This document shows positions 41,448-51,361 of a DNA stretch of 64,000 nt, one piece after another. The stretch comes from Pseudalkalibacillus sp045920555 (GTDB taxonomy: Bacteria > Bacillota > Bacilli > Bacillales > Fictibacillaceae): contig NZ_CP174509.1 in NCBI RefSeq assembly GCF_045920555.1, forward strand, positions 2,108,001-2,172,000, written 5' to 3'. The notes below the pieces were generated by a model that was not told the DNA's origin, searched no databases, and was given only the letters and a program-made list of their open reading frames with translations. Both the position numbers and the translations under genes were made by a program. How positions within the stretch are numbered: the stretch's first letter is position 1; every line of letters starts with the position of its first letter.

Positions 41448-44400
41448 ATGCAAAAGATCAACAAAATTCTTGTCGCAAACCGTGGTGAAATCGCAATTCG
41501 GATTTTTCGCGCCTGTACAGAACTGGATATCCGTACAGTCGCCGTTTATTCAAAGGAAGATTCCGGTTCCTTCCATCGATATAAAGCAGATGAAGCTTAT
41601 TTGATCGGTGAAGGTAAGAAACCGATTGATGCATATCTCGATATCGAAGGGATTATCGAAGTCGCTAAGCGGTATGGTGTCGATGCAATTCACCCTGGAT
41701 ATGGATTCCTTTCAGAAAACACTCATCTTGCAAAAAGGTGTGAAGAAGAGGGGATCATCTTTATTGGCCCCAATACTGAGCATCTGGATATGTTCGGTGA
41801 TAAAGTTAAAGCGAGAGAACAAGCGATCAATGCCGATATCCCAGTCATTCCAGGCAGCGACGGCCCTGTTGAAACACTCGATGAGGTACGCAGTTTCGCC
41901 AAAGAACATGGCTTTCCGATCATCATCAAAGCCACCCTTGGCGGTGGCGGAAGAGGGATGCGAATCGTACGGAATATGGCATCTTTAGCGGATGCATATG
42001 ATCGTGCAAAGTCCGAAGCAAAAGCCGCTTTTGGAAAAGACGAAATCTATGTTGAGAAATTTGTTGAAAATCCTAAGCATATTGAAGTCCAAATCCTTGC
42101 TGATAATCATGGGAATGTCCTGCATTTGTATGATCGTGATTGTTCAGTCCAAAGGAGACACCAGAAGGTCGTCGAGGTAGCACCGAGTGTTTCATTGACA
42201 GAGGAAAAACGCAATGAAATTTGTGAAGCTGCTGTAAAATTGATGGAAAAAATAGATTATGTAAATGCTGGCACAGTGGAATTCCTTGTGTCTGAAGATG
42301 GGTCCTTTTACTTCATTGAGGTGAATCCGCGTGTTCAGGTTGAGCATACGATAACCGAATTGGTCACGGGTATCGATATCGTACAATCACAAATCATGAT
42401 TGCGGAAGGCTATCAGTTGCACGATAAACCACTTGGGATTCCAGAACAAGACAAAATTCACTGTCACGGTGTGGCGATCCAATGCCGTGTTACAACTGAA
42501 GATCCTGCAAATAACTTCATGCCTGATACAGGAAAAATCATGGCTTATCGGACCGGTGGAGGATTCGGGGTACGTTTGGATGCTGGAAACGGGTTCCAAG
42601 GTGCAGAAATCACTCCTCACTATGATTCTCTGCTTGTTAAACTATCTACATGGGCGTTGTCCTTTGAACAGGCGGCTTCCAAAATGGTCCGGAACCTGAG
42701 AGAGTTCCGTATCAGGGGAATCAAGACAAACATTTCATTCTTGGAGAATGTAATTAAACACGAAAAATTCGTATCAGCTGAGTACAACACGTCGTTCATT
42801 GATTCAACTCCGGAATTGTTTGTGTTCCCGAAAAGGAAAGACCGTGGAACAAAAATGCTGACTTATATCGCAAATGTCGCCATCAACGGTTTTCCGGGAC
42901 TTGGTGTCCAAAAGAAGCCTGCATTCAGTAAACCGAGAATTCCTTATGTAAACTATACGAAACCCATTCCAGATGGAACGAAACAAATTTTAGACAAGCA
43001 AGGTGTTGAAGGATTGACGGAATGGATCAAATCTCGAGAGGAAGTCCTTTTGACTGACACGACATTCAGAGATGCTCATCAGTCCTTGCTTGCTACACGA
43101 GTTAGGACACATGACTTGCTTCAGATAGCAGAACCGACTTCCCGACAAGTTCCAGAATTATTTTCATTGGAAATGTGGGGAGGAGCCACATTCGATGTTT
43201 CTTATCGATTTTTAAATGAAGATCCGTGGGAAAGACTGATCCAACTTCGGAAAAAATCTCCGAATGTGTTGTTCCAAATGCTTTTGAGAGCTTCGAATGC
43301 AGTTGGTTACAAAAACTATCCCGATAACATCATTCGGGAATTTGTCAATAAATCAGCTGATGCTGGAATCGATGTATTCCGTATATTTGATAGCCTGAAC
43401 TGGCTTGATGGAATGAAAGTGGCAATCGATGCGGTAAGAGAGACAGGCAAAGTTGCAGAAGCTTCCATCTGTTACACAGGTGATATTCTTGATCCAAAAA
43501 GGCCGAAATACAACCTGGATTATTATGTAACAATGGCGAAGGAGCTTGAACAAGCTGGTGCACATATCCTAGGGATCAAAGATATGGCTGGATTGTTGAA
43601 ACCGCAGGCAGCATATGAATTGATCTCTGCGTTGAAAGAAGCTGTCGATATACCGATCCATCTTCATACACACGATACAAGCGGAAACGGAATCATGACC
43701 TATGCCAAAGCAGTGGATGCTGGCGTGGATATTGTCGATGTAGCCATAAGCTCGATGGCAGGTATGGCGTCCCAACCTAGTGCCAACTCTTTATATTATG
43801 CTCTCGAGGGGAATGGAAGACAGCCTAAGGTTTCCATTCAGAACCTTGAAGAACTTTCCCATTATTGGGAAGATGTCCGTAAATACTACCAAGGATTTGA
43901 GAGCGGTTTGATCGCGCCACATACAGAAATCTATGATCATGAGATGCCTGGTGGACAATACAGTAACTTACAACAACAGGCTAAGGCGGTTGGACTCGGG
44001 GAGCGCTGGGATGAAGTGAAAAGCATGTACCGAAGGGTGAATGACCTGTTCGGAGACATCGTCAAAGTTACCCCATCTTCCAAAGTTGTCGGGGATATGG
44101 CTCTTTATATGGTGCAGAATGATCTGACCGAAGATGATATTTTTGAAAAAGGTCAATCGCTGGACTTCCCGGATTCAGTAGTAGAAATGTTCCAAGGATA
44201 CTTAGGGCAGCCATATCAAGGTTTCCCTAGGGAATTGCAACAGATCATCTTGAAGGGAAGAGAACCGCTTACTGTCAGACCTGGTGAATTATTGGAACCG
44301 GTTGATTTCAAAGAGTTGCAGGAAACCCTATATCATAAGTTGAACCGGCCAGTAACAAGCCACGATCTCATTTCTTATGCGCTTTATCCGAAGGTGTATC

Positions 44401-44885
44401 TTGATAGAGAGCAGATGATCGAACAATTCGGTGATATCAGTGTACTGGATACCCCGACTTTCTTGTACGGCATGAGATTAGGGGAAGAAGTCGAAGTTGA
44501 AATTGAACAAGGTAAAACCTTGATTGTAAAACTCGTTTCCATTGGAGAACCTCAATTGGATGGTACCAGAACAGTTTATTTTGAATTGAATGGACAACCT
44601 CGTGAGGTTGTTGTGAAAGATGAGAATGTGAAAGCTGAAGTTGTAGCGAAACCGAAAGCTGATAAGAATAATGAGAAGCATATTGGAGCATCTATGCCTG
44701 GTACGGTGATAAAAGTTCTAGTAGATAAAGGTGAAAAAGTCAAGAAAGGCGATCATCTGATGATTACTGAGGCTATGAAAATGGAGACAACAATCCAAGC
44801 TCCTTACGATGCAGAAGTAAAGGATCTATTCGTGTCGAACGGAACAACGATACAACCAGGTGACCTATTGGTCGAATTAGCTTAA
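41448..44885 (+). CDS. pyc: Pyruvate carboxylase
   Basis: A 1145-residue biotin enzyme making oxaloacetate from pyruvate, bicarbonate and ATP. Biotin carboxylase occupies about 1-450 (ANRGEIAIRIFRA, GGGGRGMRIV, EVNPRVQVEHTITE). The carboxyltransferase TIM barrel covers about 530-800 (TDTTFRDAHQSLLATRVRTH, with metal-binding HLHTHDTSGNG). The tetramerisation domain follows, then the biotinyl domain with K1111 in EAMKMET. The length matches B. subtilis PycA (1148). The RBS is AAAGGAGGAATATCAAT. It ends at a strong terminator. Confidence 0.98.
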   Translation: MQKINKILVANRGEIAIRIFRACTELDIRTVAVYSKEDSGSFHRYKADEAYLIGEGKKPIDAYLDIEGIIEVAKRYGVDAIHPGYGFLSENTHLAKRCEEEGIIFIGPNTEHLDMFGDKVKAREQAINADIPVIPGSDGPVETLDEVRSFAKEHGFPIIIKATLGGGGRGMRIVRNMASLADAYDRAKSEAKAAFGKDEIYVEKFVENPKHIEVQILADNHGNVLHLYDRDCSVQRRHQKVVEVAPSVSLTEEKRNEICEAAVKLMEKIDYVNAGTVEFLVSEDGSFYFIEVNPRVQVEHTITELVTGIDIVQSQIMIAEGYQLHDKPLGIPEQDKIHCHGVAIQCRVTTEDPANNFMPDTGKIMAYRTGGGFGVRLDAGNGFQGAEITPHYDSLLVKLSTWALSFEQAASKMVRNLREFRIRGIKTNISFLENVIKHEKFVSAEYNTSFIDSTPELFVFPKRKDRGTKMLTYIANVAINGFPGLGVQKKPAFSKPRIPYVNYTKPIPDGTKQILDKQGVEGLTEWIKSREEVLLTDTTFRDAHQSLLATRVRTHDLLQIAEPTSRQVPELFSLEMWGGATFDVSYRFLNEDPWERLIQLRKKSPNVLFQMLLRASNAVGYKNYPDNIIREFVNKSADAGIDVFRIFDSLNWLDGMKVAIDAVRETGKVAEASICYTGDILDPKRPKYNLDYYVTMAKELEQAGAHILGIKDMAGLLKPQAAYELISALKEAVDIPIHLHTHDTSGNGIMTYAKAVDAGVDIVDVAISSMAGMASQPSANSLYYALEGNGRQPKVSIQNLEELSHYWEDVRKYYQGFESGLIAPHTEIYDHEMPGGQYSNLQQQAKAVGLGERWDEVKSMYRRVNDLFGDIVKVTPSSKVVGDMALYMVQNDLTEDDIFEKGQSLDFPDSVVEMFQGYLGQPYQGFPRELQQIILKGREPLTVRPGELLEPVDFKELQETLYHKLNRPVTSHDLISYALYPKVYLDREQMIEQFGDISVLDTPTFLYGMRLGEEVEVEIEQGKTLIVKLVSIGEPQLDGTRTVYFELNGQPREVVVKDENVKAEVVAKPKADKNNEKHIGASMPGTVIKVLVDKGEKVKKGDHLMITEAMKMETTIQAPYDAEVKDLFVSNGTTIQPGDLLVELA

Positions 44886-44904
44886 TTGAATAATATATAT
44901 CAAA

Positions 44905-44938
44905 AAAGGGGCTGACGATTGTGTCAGCCCCTTTGATC
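44905..44938 (+). terminator. Bidirectional terminator between pyc and ctaA
   Basis: A 12 bp stem AAAGGGGCTGAC / GTCAGCCCCTTT with a 6 nt loop; minus-strand T-run is TTTTTTGAT, so it ends ctaA (and pyc). Confidence 0.93.
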
Positions 44939-44948
44939 ATGGTTATAA

Positions 44949-45836
44949 TCAGGTTTTCCGTAATGCTACCATAACCAGATAGCTAAGTGCCGTAAATAAT
45001 AGTGATACAAACAATCCGTGCATAAGACCGATGAACAGGTTCAAATTAGTGAAGATGATCAATGCTCCTGTAGTTACCTGCAGGGAAACCAAAATCAATA
45101 ACACTACGAATGAATTGTGTAAAACTCTTACATCTTTATAATAAGCTCTGATCTGAATATAGCTTAGTAAGATCCATATGAATAATAAACCCGCCATGAA
45201 GCGGTGTGTATAATGGATCAGTTCCAATTCATTAGTCGGTGGGACGATCTGACCGTTACATAATGGCCAACCTGAGCATGCAAGACTGGCTTTTGTATGC
45301 CTTACTAAAGCTCCTGTATAAACGAGTGTGTATAAATAAATGAATAAAAGATAAATATTCCATTTCAATCTTTTATTTACCTTTAATATTATTCTTTCAT
45401 TTTCACTCTCATAAATGACCATTGTCAATAGCACTACACTTGCAAAGGAAATCAACGAGAATCCGAAATGCAAAGCTAGTACAAAGGATGATTGGCCCCA
45501 AACAACGGCAGCAGCACCTAATAATCCTTGAAAAACGATAAAGAATACGGATAAGAATGCGAGCCATTTAACCTCACGGACCTGACTGAATTTGATCCAG
45601 GCCCAGACAGCTAGAATAACCACCATTAATCCGAGTGTAGCCGAAACGATCCTATGGCTGTATTCTATCATCGTTTCTACTTTAGGCTGAGAGGGAAGTA
45701 CTTCGCCATAACATAATGGCCATGAATTTCCACAGCCTTCACCAGAGCCTGTAGTAGTTACGATGGCACCCATCAATAATACCAACAGCATTCCAAAACT
45801 GGTGAGAATGGCATAAAGCTTCAAAAAGCGATTCAT
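44949..45836 (-). CDS. ctaA: Heme A synthase CtaA
   Basis: A 295-residue, eight-helix enzyme that oxidises the C-8 methyl of heme O to a formyl group. The four-helix repeats carry Cys pairs GCGNSWPLC and ACSGWPLC and heme-ligand His residues (EYSHRIVSATLG, ALHFGFSL, HYTHRFMAGL, LMHGLFVSL). The ATG at 45836 follows AGAAGGTGTCAG and begins MNRFLKLYAIL as expected; the frame upstream to 45995 is not credible. It is divergent from ctaB, as in B. subtilis. Confidence 0.95.
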   Translation of the reverse strand: MNRFLKLYAILTSFGMLLVLLMGAIVTTTGSGEGCGNSWPLCYGEVLPSQPKVETMIEYSHRIVSATLGLMVVILAVWAWIKFSQVREVKWLAFLSVFFIVFQGLLGAAAVVWGQSSFVLALHFGFSLISFASVVLLTMVIYESENERIILKVNKRLKWNIYLLFIYLYTLVYTGALVRHTKASLACSGWPLCNGQIVPPTNELELIHYTHRFMAGLLFIWILLSYIQIRAYYKDVRVLHNSFVVLLILVSLQVTTGALIIFTNLNLFIGLMHGLFVSLLFTALSYLVMVALRKT

Positions 45837-46293
45837 TACTGACACCTTCTCTATATTAATTGAGAAAAAGTAACTATTTTTTGATATACAAAATTTCAAT
45901 AGGTGTTTCATATTCCAAATTTCTTCTATAATAATAGGAATTTTAGTGAACCTTATCATTATGGATAGTTTAAAGCAAACAGTACCTGTCCACAAACATG
46001 CTAAGATCCCTTTTAGAACTCATGAAAACCGGGAGAACAGGGAATTAAGTGTAAACAGTGGCAAGTATACAAAACTTTTGAATTCGTTTATAATGTTAAA
46101 GGACAATTTCAATCGACAATATCGTATCATATGTGTTTGTATGAAATCATCGAAAATGTGAACAAGCATAGACAATTTACAAAAAGTTATTTTCAGAAAC
46201 CCTTTTTACTGATAAATTAGAATAGGTGTTTTCCTTTCACTTATGTTTTAATGTAAGATATGGGAATAAGAGCTCTTAAAAGGAGGTGGAAGC
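45837..46293. promoter_or_regulatory. ctaA/ctaB divergent promoter region
   Basis: This 457 bp gap contains no supported gene. For ctaA, TTGAAA (45899-45894, minus strand) and TAGTTA (45876-45871) are 17 bp apart. In B. subtilis this interval responds to ResD and CcpA; no clear match to their sites was identified here, but several A/T-rich direct repeats are present near 46170-46230. Confidence 0.5.
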
Positions 46294-47232
46294 ATGAGCA
46301 AAATGAATACGACAACTTATGAAGCATCAAGCAGGGTTATGGAGCCTGGTCCATTGTCAGAGGCTAAACCTACTGGTACTTGGAAGGATTTTTTGACACT
46401 TGCGAAGATGGGCATCGTGATGTCTAACCTCATTACGACATTCGCTGGTTTTTGGATTGCCTTGAAGGTGACTGAAGCAAGTTTCATCGCTAATATCCCT
46501 ACAGCATTGCTGACTCTCTTAGGTGCAGCACTCGTCATTGCAGGAGGTTGTTGTTTAAACAACTTTATCGATAGGGATATCGACCATTTGATGGAAAGGA
46601 CACATGAAAGGCCTACTGTTACAGGTAAGATTGATGCAAACCAGGTACTCTGGGTAGGTATCATACTTTCTGCTCTCGGGACACTGTTGTTGATGTTTGC
46701 CTCCTTGATGGCAGCACTTCTAGGTGTGATAGGACTAGTTGTGTATGTCATCGTTTATACGATGTGGTTGAAACGGACCCACTCGATTAATACCGTAGTT
46801 GGGGGGATTTCAGGGGCGATACCTCCACTCATCGGCTGGGCAGCTGTCGATCCGAACCTGCATATAACAGCATGGCATTTGTTCTTGATTATGTTTTTAT
46901 GGCAACCGCCTCACTTTTTGGCTTTAGCTATGAAACGGTGTGAAGAATACCGGAAAGCAGGAATTCCAATGCTTCCTGTTGTTTCAGGTTTCGATATGAC
47001 AAAACGACAGATGGTGGTTTATGTTGCAGCGTTGCTTCCGGTAAGTTTATATCTATATCATTTTGGTATGGTATACTTTACTGTTGCCGCTGTACTAGGT
47101 TTAGGTTGGTTAGCCCTTGGCATAGCCGGATTCTTCATGAAAAATGACATCAAATGGGCAAGATTGATGTTCGTATACTCCCTGAACTACTTGACCATCA
47201 TGTTCGTTGTAATGATCATCGTCAATCGCTAA
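46294..47232 (+). CDS. ctaB: Heme O synthase (protoheme IX farnesyltransferase) CtaB
   Basis: A 312-residue membrane prenyltransferase adding farnesyl to heme B. The two Asp-rich motifs of UbiA-type enzymes are visible: NNFIDRDIDHLMERTHERPT and, later, LAMKRCEEYRKAGIPMLPV. About eight hydrophobic segments follow a 30-residue N-terminal tail. The start is the ATG behind AAAAGGAGGTGGAAGC. The ctaC gene follows after 83 bp with no terminator, so ctaBCDEF is probably one operon. Confidence 0.96.
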   Translation: MSKMNTTTYEASSRVMEPGPLSEAKPTGTWKDFLTLAKMGIVMSNLITTFAGFWIALKVTEASFIANIPTALLTLLGAALVIAGGCCLNNFIDRDIDHLMERTHERPTVTGKIDANQVLWVGIILSALGTLLLMFASLMAALLGVIGLVVYVIVYTMWLKRTHSINTVVGGISGAIPPLIGWAAVDPNLHITAWHLFLIMFLWQPPHFLALAMKRCEEYRKAGIPMLPVVSGFDMTKRQMVVYVAALLPVSLYLYHFGMVYFTVAAVLGLGWLALGIAGFFMKNDIKWARLMFVYSLNYLTIMFVVMIIVNR

Positions 47233-47315
47233 AGGGATTTCCAATTCCCCTTAAGCGGTTACATATTTAAAAAATTGTTCTAAGCACAACAGAGAAAGCG
47301 GGGTTTGATGTAGTA

Positions 47316-48365
47316 ATGAAACGATGGCTACGACTCGGGCGTCTTGTTCCGTTATTTGGAATTATGATGCTTGGTTTAATTGGTTGCGGAAATGAACAGA
47401 TATCCGCACTTCAACCACAAGGTAAAGGTGCTAGCGCCCTTTTCGATCTAATGGTCTTGAGCCTTGCAATTATGGTTGTTGTACTTGTAGTTGTTTTTAT
47501 TCTTTTTGGTTATGTATTGGTGAAATTCCGACATCGTAAAGGGGACGATTCCATCCCTGAACAAGTAGAAGGAAACCATTTGCTTGAAGTTCTTTGGACT
47601 GCGATTCCGATCGTGCTCTTATTAGTATTGGCGGTGCCGACAGTCATCACCACTTTTGACCTTGATGTAAGCGAAAAGAGTGCTCAAGCAACTGAAGAAG
47701 GCGAAGAAGCGAATGAGGGTCCGATGACGATCAAGGTTACCGGACACCAGTATTGGTGGGAATTCGAGTATCCTGATCAAGAAGTCGTAACAGCACAGGA
47801 ACTCTATCTGCCAGTAGATGAAAGAGTAAATATCGAGTTAAGCTCTGCAGATGTCATCCACTCTTTCTGGATTCCAAGCATTGCTGGGAAAATGGATACG
47901 AATCCTGGAGATAAATTGACTAACAAAATGTGGCTCCACCCTGAAAAGACAGGAACTTTCCAAGGTGCTTGTGCTGAGCTTTGTGGTGATTCACATGCCT
48001 TGATGTACTTTAAAGTCAAAGTTGTCGAGCGTGATGAATTCGATGCGTGGATTGAAAGTATGAAAAATACGAAGTTCGATGACGCTCCATCTGAGGTAGC
48101 TCAAGGTCAGCAAATTTTTGAGCAGAACTGTCTGCAATGTCATGCAGTTGGAGATCAAGGCGGCAACGTAGGTCCGGCATTGACTGGTTTCGCTGACAAC
48201 GATATGGTAGCAGGTATCGCTGAACACAATAAAGAGAACATCAAAAAGTGGGTTAATAATCCACAAGAGATGAAACCTGGTAACAATATGCCGGATTTCA
48301 ACTTCAATGAAGAACAATTAGATGCACTAGCAGACTACTTAATGGAACTTGAAACCGCTGAATAA
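47316..48365 (+). CDS. ctaC: Cytochrome caa3 oxidase subunit II with cytochrome c domain
   Basis: A 349-residue lipoprotein electron acceptor. Lipobox LIGC (C24), two transmembrane helices, then a CuA cupredoxin domain with HQYWWEFEYPDQ and the CuA ligands in ACAELCGDSHALM. The C-terminal part is a class I cytochrome c with CLQCH and the axial Met in NNMPDF. This fusion identifies the caa3 type oxidase, taking electrons from cytochrome c. Translation starts at an ATG with only a weak upstream RBS (AAAGCGGGG). Confidence 0.96.
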   Translation: MKRWLRLGRLVPLFGIMMLGLIGCGNEQISALQPQGKGASALFDLMVLSLAIMVVVLVVVFILFGYVLVKFRHRKGDDSIPEQVEGNHLLEVLWTAIPIVLLLVLAVPTVITTFDLDVSEKSAQATEEGEEANEGPMTIKVTGHQYWWEFEYPDQEVVTAQELYLPVDERVNIELSSADVIHSFWIPSIAGKMDTNPGDKLTNKMWLHPEKTGTFQGACAELCGDSHALMYFKVKVVERDEFDAWIESMKNTKFDDAPSEVAQGQQIFEQNCLQCHAVGDQGGNVGPALTGFADNDMVAGIAEHNKENIKKWVNNPQEMKPGNNMPDFNFNEEQLDALADYLMELETAE

Positions 48366-48401
48366 GCAAAGTTTCAATCGCTTTAAAAAGGAGGTACTAT
48401 C

Positions 48402-50261
48402 GTGAGTAACGCACATGCAGCGAATAAAAGCGTGCTATGGGATTGGCTGACTACAGTCGACCATAAGAAAATTGGAATTCTATACCTCATATCCGGCGGA
48501 TTCTTCTTCCTAGTCGGTGGTTTAGAGGCAGTATTGATTCGTATACAATTAATGAATCCTGAAATGACATTCTTAACAGGAAATCTCTATAATCAAGTAC
48601 TTACCATGCATGGTACAACAATGATCTTCCTGGCCGCCATGCCGATAATTTTCGGGTTTATGAACGCGGTCGTACCTTTACAGATCGGTGCCAGGGACGT
48701 AGCCTTTCCTTTTGTAAACTCATTAGGATTTTGGCTGTTCTTCTTCGGTGGAGTCCTATTGAACTTAAGCTGGTTCTTAGGTGGGGCTCCTGATGCTGGT
48801 TGGACTGCCTATGCACCATTATCAACCACATCGACCGGACACGGTCTTGATTTCTATGTACTAGGATTACAGATAGCCGGTGCGGGTACATTAATGGGGG
48901 GGATCAACTTCCTCGTTACGATCATCAATATGAGAGCACCAGGAATGACTTTCATGCGTATGCCATTGTTCACATGGACAGCATTCGTAACATCTGGTCT
49001 TATCCTTTTTGCATTCCCTGCTTTGACAGTTGGATTCTTCCTGCTTATGTTCGATCGAGTGTTTGAAGCTAATTTCTTTGATGCGAACATGGGTGGTAAT
49101 GCAATCATTTGGGAACATATTTTTTGGATTTTCGGGCACCCTGAAGTATATATTCTGATCTTGCCAGCATTCGGTATTATTTCAGAAGTTGTAGCTACAT
49201 TCTCTAGAAAGCGACTATTCGGTTATAGCGCGATGGTCTTCGCGACAGTATTAATCGGCTTCTTAGGTTTCATGGTCTGGGCCCACCATATGTTCACGGT
49301 AGGACTGGGACCAGTAGCAAACTCTATTTTCGCTGTTGCCACAATGGCAATCGCTATCCCGACAGGAGTTAAGATCTTCAACTGGGTATTTACCATGTGG
49401 GGCGGAAAGATTCGTTTTACAACAGCCAATTTGTTTTCAGTTGGATTCATTCCAACATTCGTAATGGGTGGGGTGACAGGTGTCATGCTTGCTGCAGCAC
49501 CTGCTGACTATCAATATCATGACAGCTATTTCGTTGTAGCCCACTTCCACTATGTCATTGTTGGTGGATTGATCCTTGGACTATTTTCTGGACTATATTA
49601 TTGGTATCCTAGAATGTTCGGATTGATGTTGAATGAAGCACTTGGGAAATGGAACTTCTGGACGTTTTTCATCGGATTCCATCTTACATTCTTCCCGCAG
49701 CACTTCTTGGGTCTGATGGGAATGCCTCGTCGTTACTTTACGTACCCAGAGGAATTCGGACTAGGTACTATGAACTTCATCAGTACCATCGGAGCGATAT
49801 TGATGACAGTGGGGACAATCATTTTCATCATCAACGTGATTGTCACACATGCAAATGGCAAGAAAGTCAGTGGTGATCCTTGGGATGGTCGTACACTTGA
49901 GTGGGCGATTCCAAACCCTACTCCACACTACAACTTCCTACAAACTCCTTTGGTCCGTGGATTGGATGCACTATGGATTGAAAAAATGGCAGGAAATAAG
50001 AAAATGACACCTGCAGAACCTGTTGGTGATATTCATATGCCTAACAACTCGATTCTTCCGTTTGTCATGTCGTTAGGATTCTTCATTGCAGGTTTTGGAT
50101 TCATTTATTACAGTTCCGCTGGAGCACCAGCATTGATTGCCATCATTGTTGGACTCGGAATCGGCCTTGCATGTATGTTCCTAAGATCATGGATTGACGA
50201 TCATGGTCATCATCTTCATAAGGAAGATTTACTGAAAGAGGATAAGGGGGTTGACGTATAA
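48402..50261 (+). CDS. ctaD: Cytochrome caa3 oxidase subunit I
   Basis: A 619-residue heme-copper oxidase catalytic subunit with heme a, heme a3 and CuB. Motifs: MHGTTMIF (heme a ligand His), HPEVYILILPAFG (CuB His and Tyr of the crosslinked pair), WAHHMFTVG (CuB His-His) and HDSYFVVAHFHYVIVGG (heme a3 and heme a ligands). K-pathway and D-pathway residues are in the expected helices. The GTG start follows AAGGAGGTACTATC. It overlaps ctaE by one base. Confidence 0.98.
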   Translation: MSNAHAANKSVLWDWLTTVDHKKIGILYLISGGFFFLVGGLEAVLIRIQLMNPEMTFLTGNLYNQVLTMHGTTMIFLAAMPIIFGFMNAVVPLQIGARDVAFPFVNSLGFWLFFFGGVLLNLSWFLGGAPDAGWTAYAPLSTTSTGHGLDFYVLGLQIAGAGTLMGGINFLVTIINMRAPGMTFMRMPLFTWTAFVTSGLILFAFPALTVGFFLLMFDRVFEANFFDANMGGNAIIWEHIFWIFGHPEVYILILPAFGIISEVVATFSRKRLFGYSAMVFATVLIGFLGFMVWAHHMFTVGLGPVANSIFAVATMAIAIPTGVKIFNWVFTMWGGKIRFTTANLFSVGFIPTFVMGGVTGVMLAAAPADYQYHDSYFVVAHFHYVIVGGLILGLFSGLYYWYPRMFGLMLNEALGKWNFWTFFIGFHLTFFPQHFLGLMGMPRRYFTYPEEFGLGTMNFISTIGAILMTVGTIIFIINVIVTHANGKKVSGDPWDGRTLEWAIPNPTPHYNFLQTPLVRGLDALWIEKMAGNKKMTPAEPVGDIHMPNNSILPFVMSLGFFIAGFGFIYYSSAGAPALIAIIVGLGIGLACMFLRSWIDDHGHHLHKEDLLKEDKGVDV

Positions 50262-50881
50262 TGGATGTAGGTGAACGCTTAACCGACCAAAACTTCCCTG
50301 AATCCCCCGAGAAAGCTACCCTGGAAGGTAAAAATAAGTTTTTAGGATTCTGGTTGTTTTTAGGTGGAGAAACTGTACTTTTCGCAACATTGTTCGGTAC
50401 GTACCTAGGATTACGTAATTCTTTCGGAAAAGGACCGGAAGCATCAGAAATTTTCCAACTGCCAATGGTTTTCGCGGCGACAATCATCCTACTCACAAGT
50501 AGTTTGACGAGTGTATACGCTGTATTGGCACTGAAAGAAAATAGAGTCAAGCAAATGCGCAGATGGTTTTTCATCACGCTGTTGCTGGGGCTTGGATTCT
50601 TAGGACTTGAAATTTATGAGTTCCTACATTATGTACATGAAGGTCATACATTCACTTCAGGTGCATTCGGTTCGGCCTTCTATACACTAGTTGGATTTCA
50701 TGGAGGTCACGTATTATTCGGATGTCTTTGGATCACAGCATTACTCGTACGTAATAGCGGACGTGGCTTGACCTTATATAATACTCCTAAATACTACCTG
50801 TTCGCACTATATTGGCACTTTGTCGATGTAGTTTGGGTATTCATCTTTACAGTCGTATATCTTATGGGAAAGGTGGGGTGA
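50261..50881 (+). CDS. ctaE: Cytochrome caa3 oxidase subunit III
   Basis: A 206-residue subunit III of the heme-copper oxidase with five transmembrane helices. Motifs are FLGFWLFLGGETVLFATLFG near the N-terminus, FTSGAFGSAFYTLVGFHGGHV, and the C-terminal YWHFVDVVWVFIF. Its ATG shares the A of the ctaD TAA stop, so translation is coupled. Confidence 0.97.
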   Translation: MDVGERLTDQNFPESPEKATLEGKNKFLGFWLFLGGETVLFATLFGTYLGLRNSFGKGPEASEIFQLPMVFAATIILLTSSLTSVYAVLALKENRVKQMRRWFFITLLLGLGFLGLEIYEFLHYVHEGHTFTSGAFGSAFYTLVGFHGGHVLFGCLWITALLVRNSGRGLTLYNTPKYYLFALYWHFVDVVWVFIFTVVYLMGKVG

Positions 50882-50884
50882 TCG

Positions 50885-51217
50885 ATGGCTAGTAATGAAC
50901 AACCAAACTCTGTCCATCACCACTCGTCCTTACAGAAGAAAATTAAATTGAAACAAGAACGACGTCAGCATAACGTATCATTCGTCATGATGATCTTATT
51001 GACTATCGTTGCGTTTGCTGCGATTGCAAGTGACGCGATATCCAATTCTGTTGCAATCCTTTTCATTATTGTTCTCGCTGGTGTCCAGGTATTCTTCCAG
51101 CTTTACATTTGGATGCACCTGGGCCATAAAGGACATGAATTCCCAATGTGGGGAATTGCGAGTGGTTTGTTGATCGCTTTAATCACAGTTGGAACACTTG
51201 TAGGATTGATTTGGTAA
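50885..51217 (+). CDS. ctaF: Cytochrome caa3 oxidase subunit IV
   Basis: A 110-residue, three-helix subunit IV. After a His-rich N-terminus (SVHHHSSLQKK) come hydrophobic segments ending with FFQLYIWMHLGHKGHEFPMW, the family signature. It begins 3 bp after ctaE. The terminator behind it closes the ctaB-ctaF group. Confidence 0.95.
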   Translation: MASNEQPNSVHHHSSLQKKIKLKQERRQHNVSFVMMILLTIVAFAAIASDAISNSVAILFIIVLAGVQVFFQLYIWMHLGHKGHEFPMWGIASGLLIALITVGTLVGLIW

Positions 51218-51224
51218 TTTGAAT

Positions 51225-51257
51225 AAGGACTGACTCCTGGAGAGTCGGTCCTTTTTG
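51225..51257 (+). terminator. Terminator of the caa3 operon
   Basis: AAGGACTGACT pairs with AGTCGGTCCTT (one T-G wobble) around a 7 nt loop, followed by TTTG. Confidence 0.88.
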
Positions 51258-51361
51258 CTAGGATTATCGTTTTAATGACACAAAATTGTTTTACTCCAAG
51301 CCGTAGCCGTCAATAATATTTGATATGATAGGAAGAGAGAACAGAGCAAGGAGTGAATTTG

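Noticed and set aside
45946..46161. 71-codon plus-strand ORF in the ctaA/ctaB gap
   Set aside because: No RBS, no family resemblance, and it overlaps the upstream extension of the ctaA frame and promoter region.
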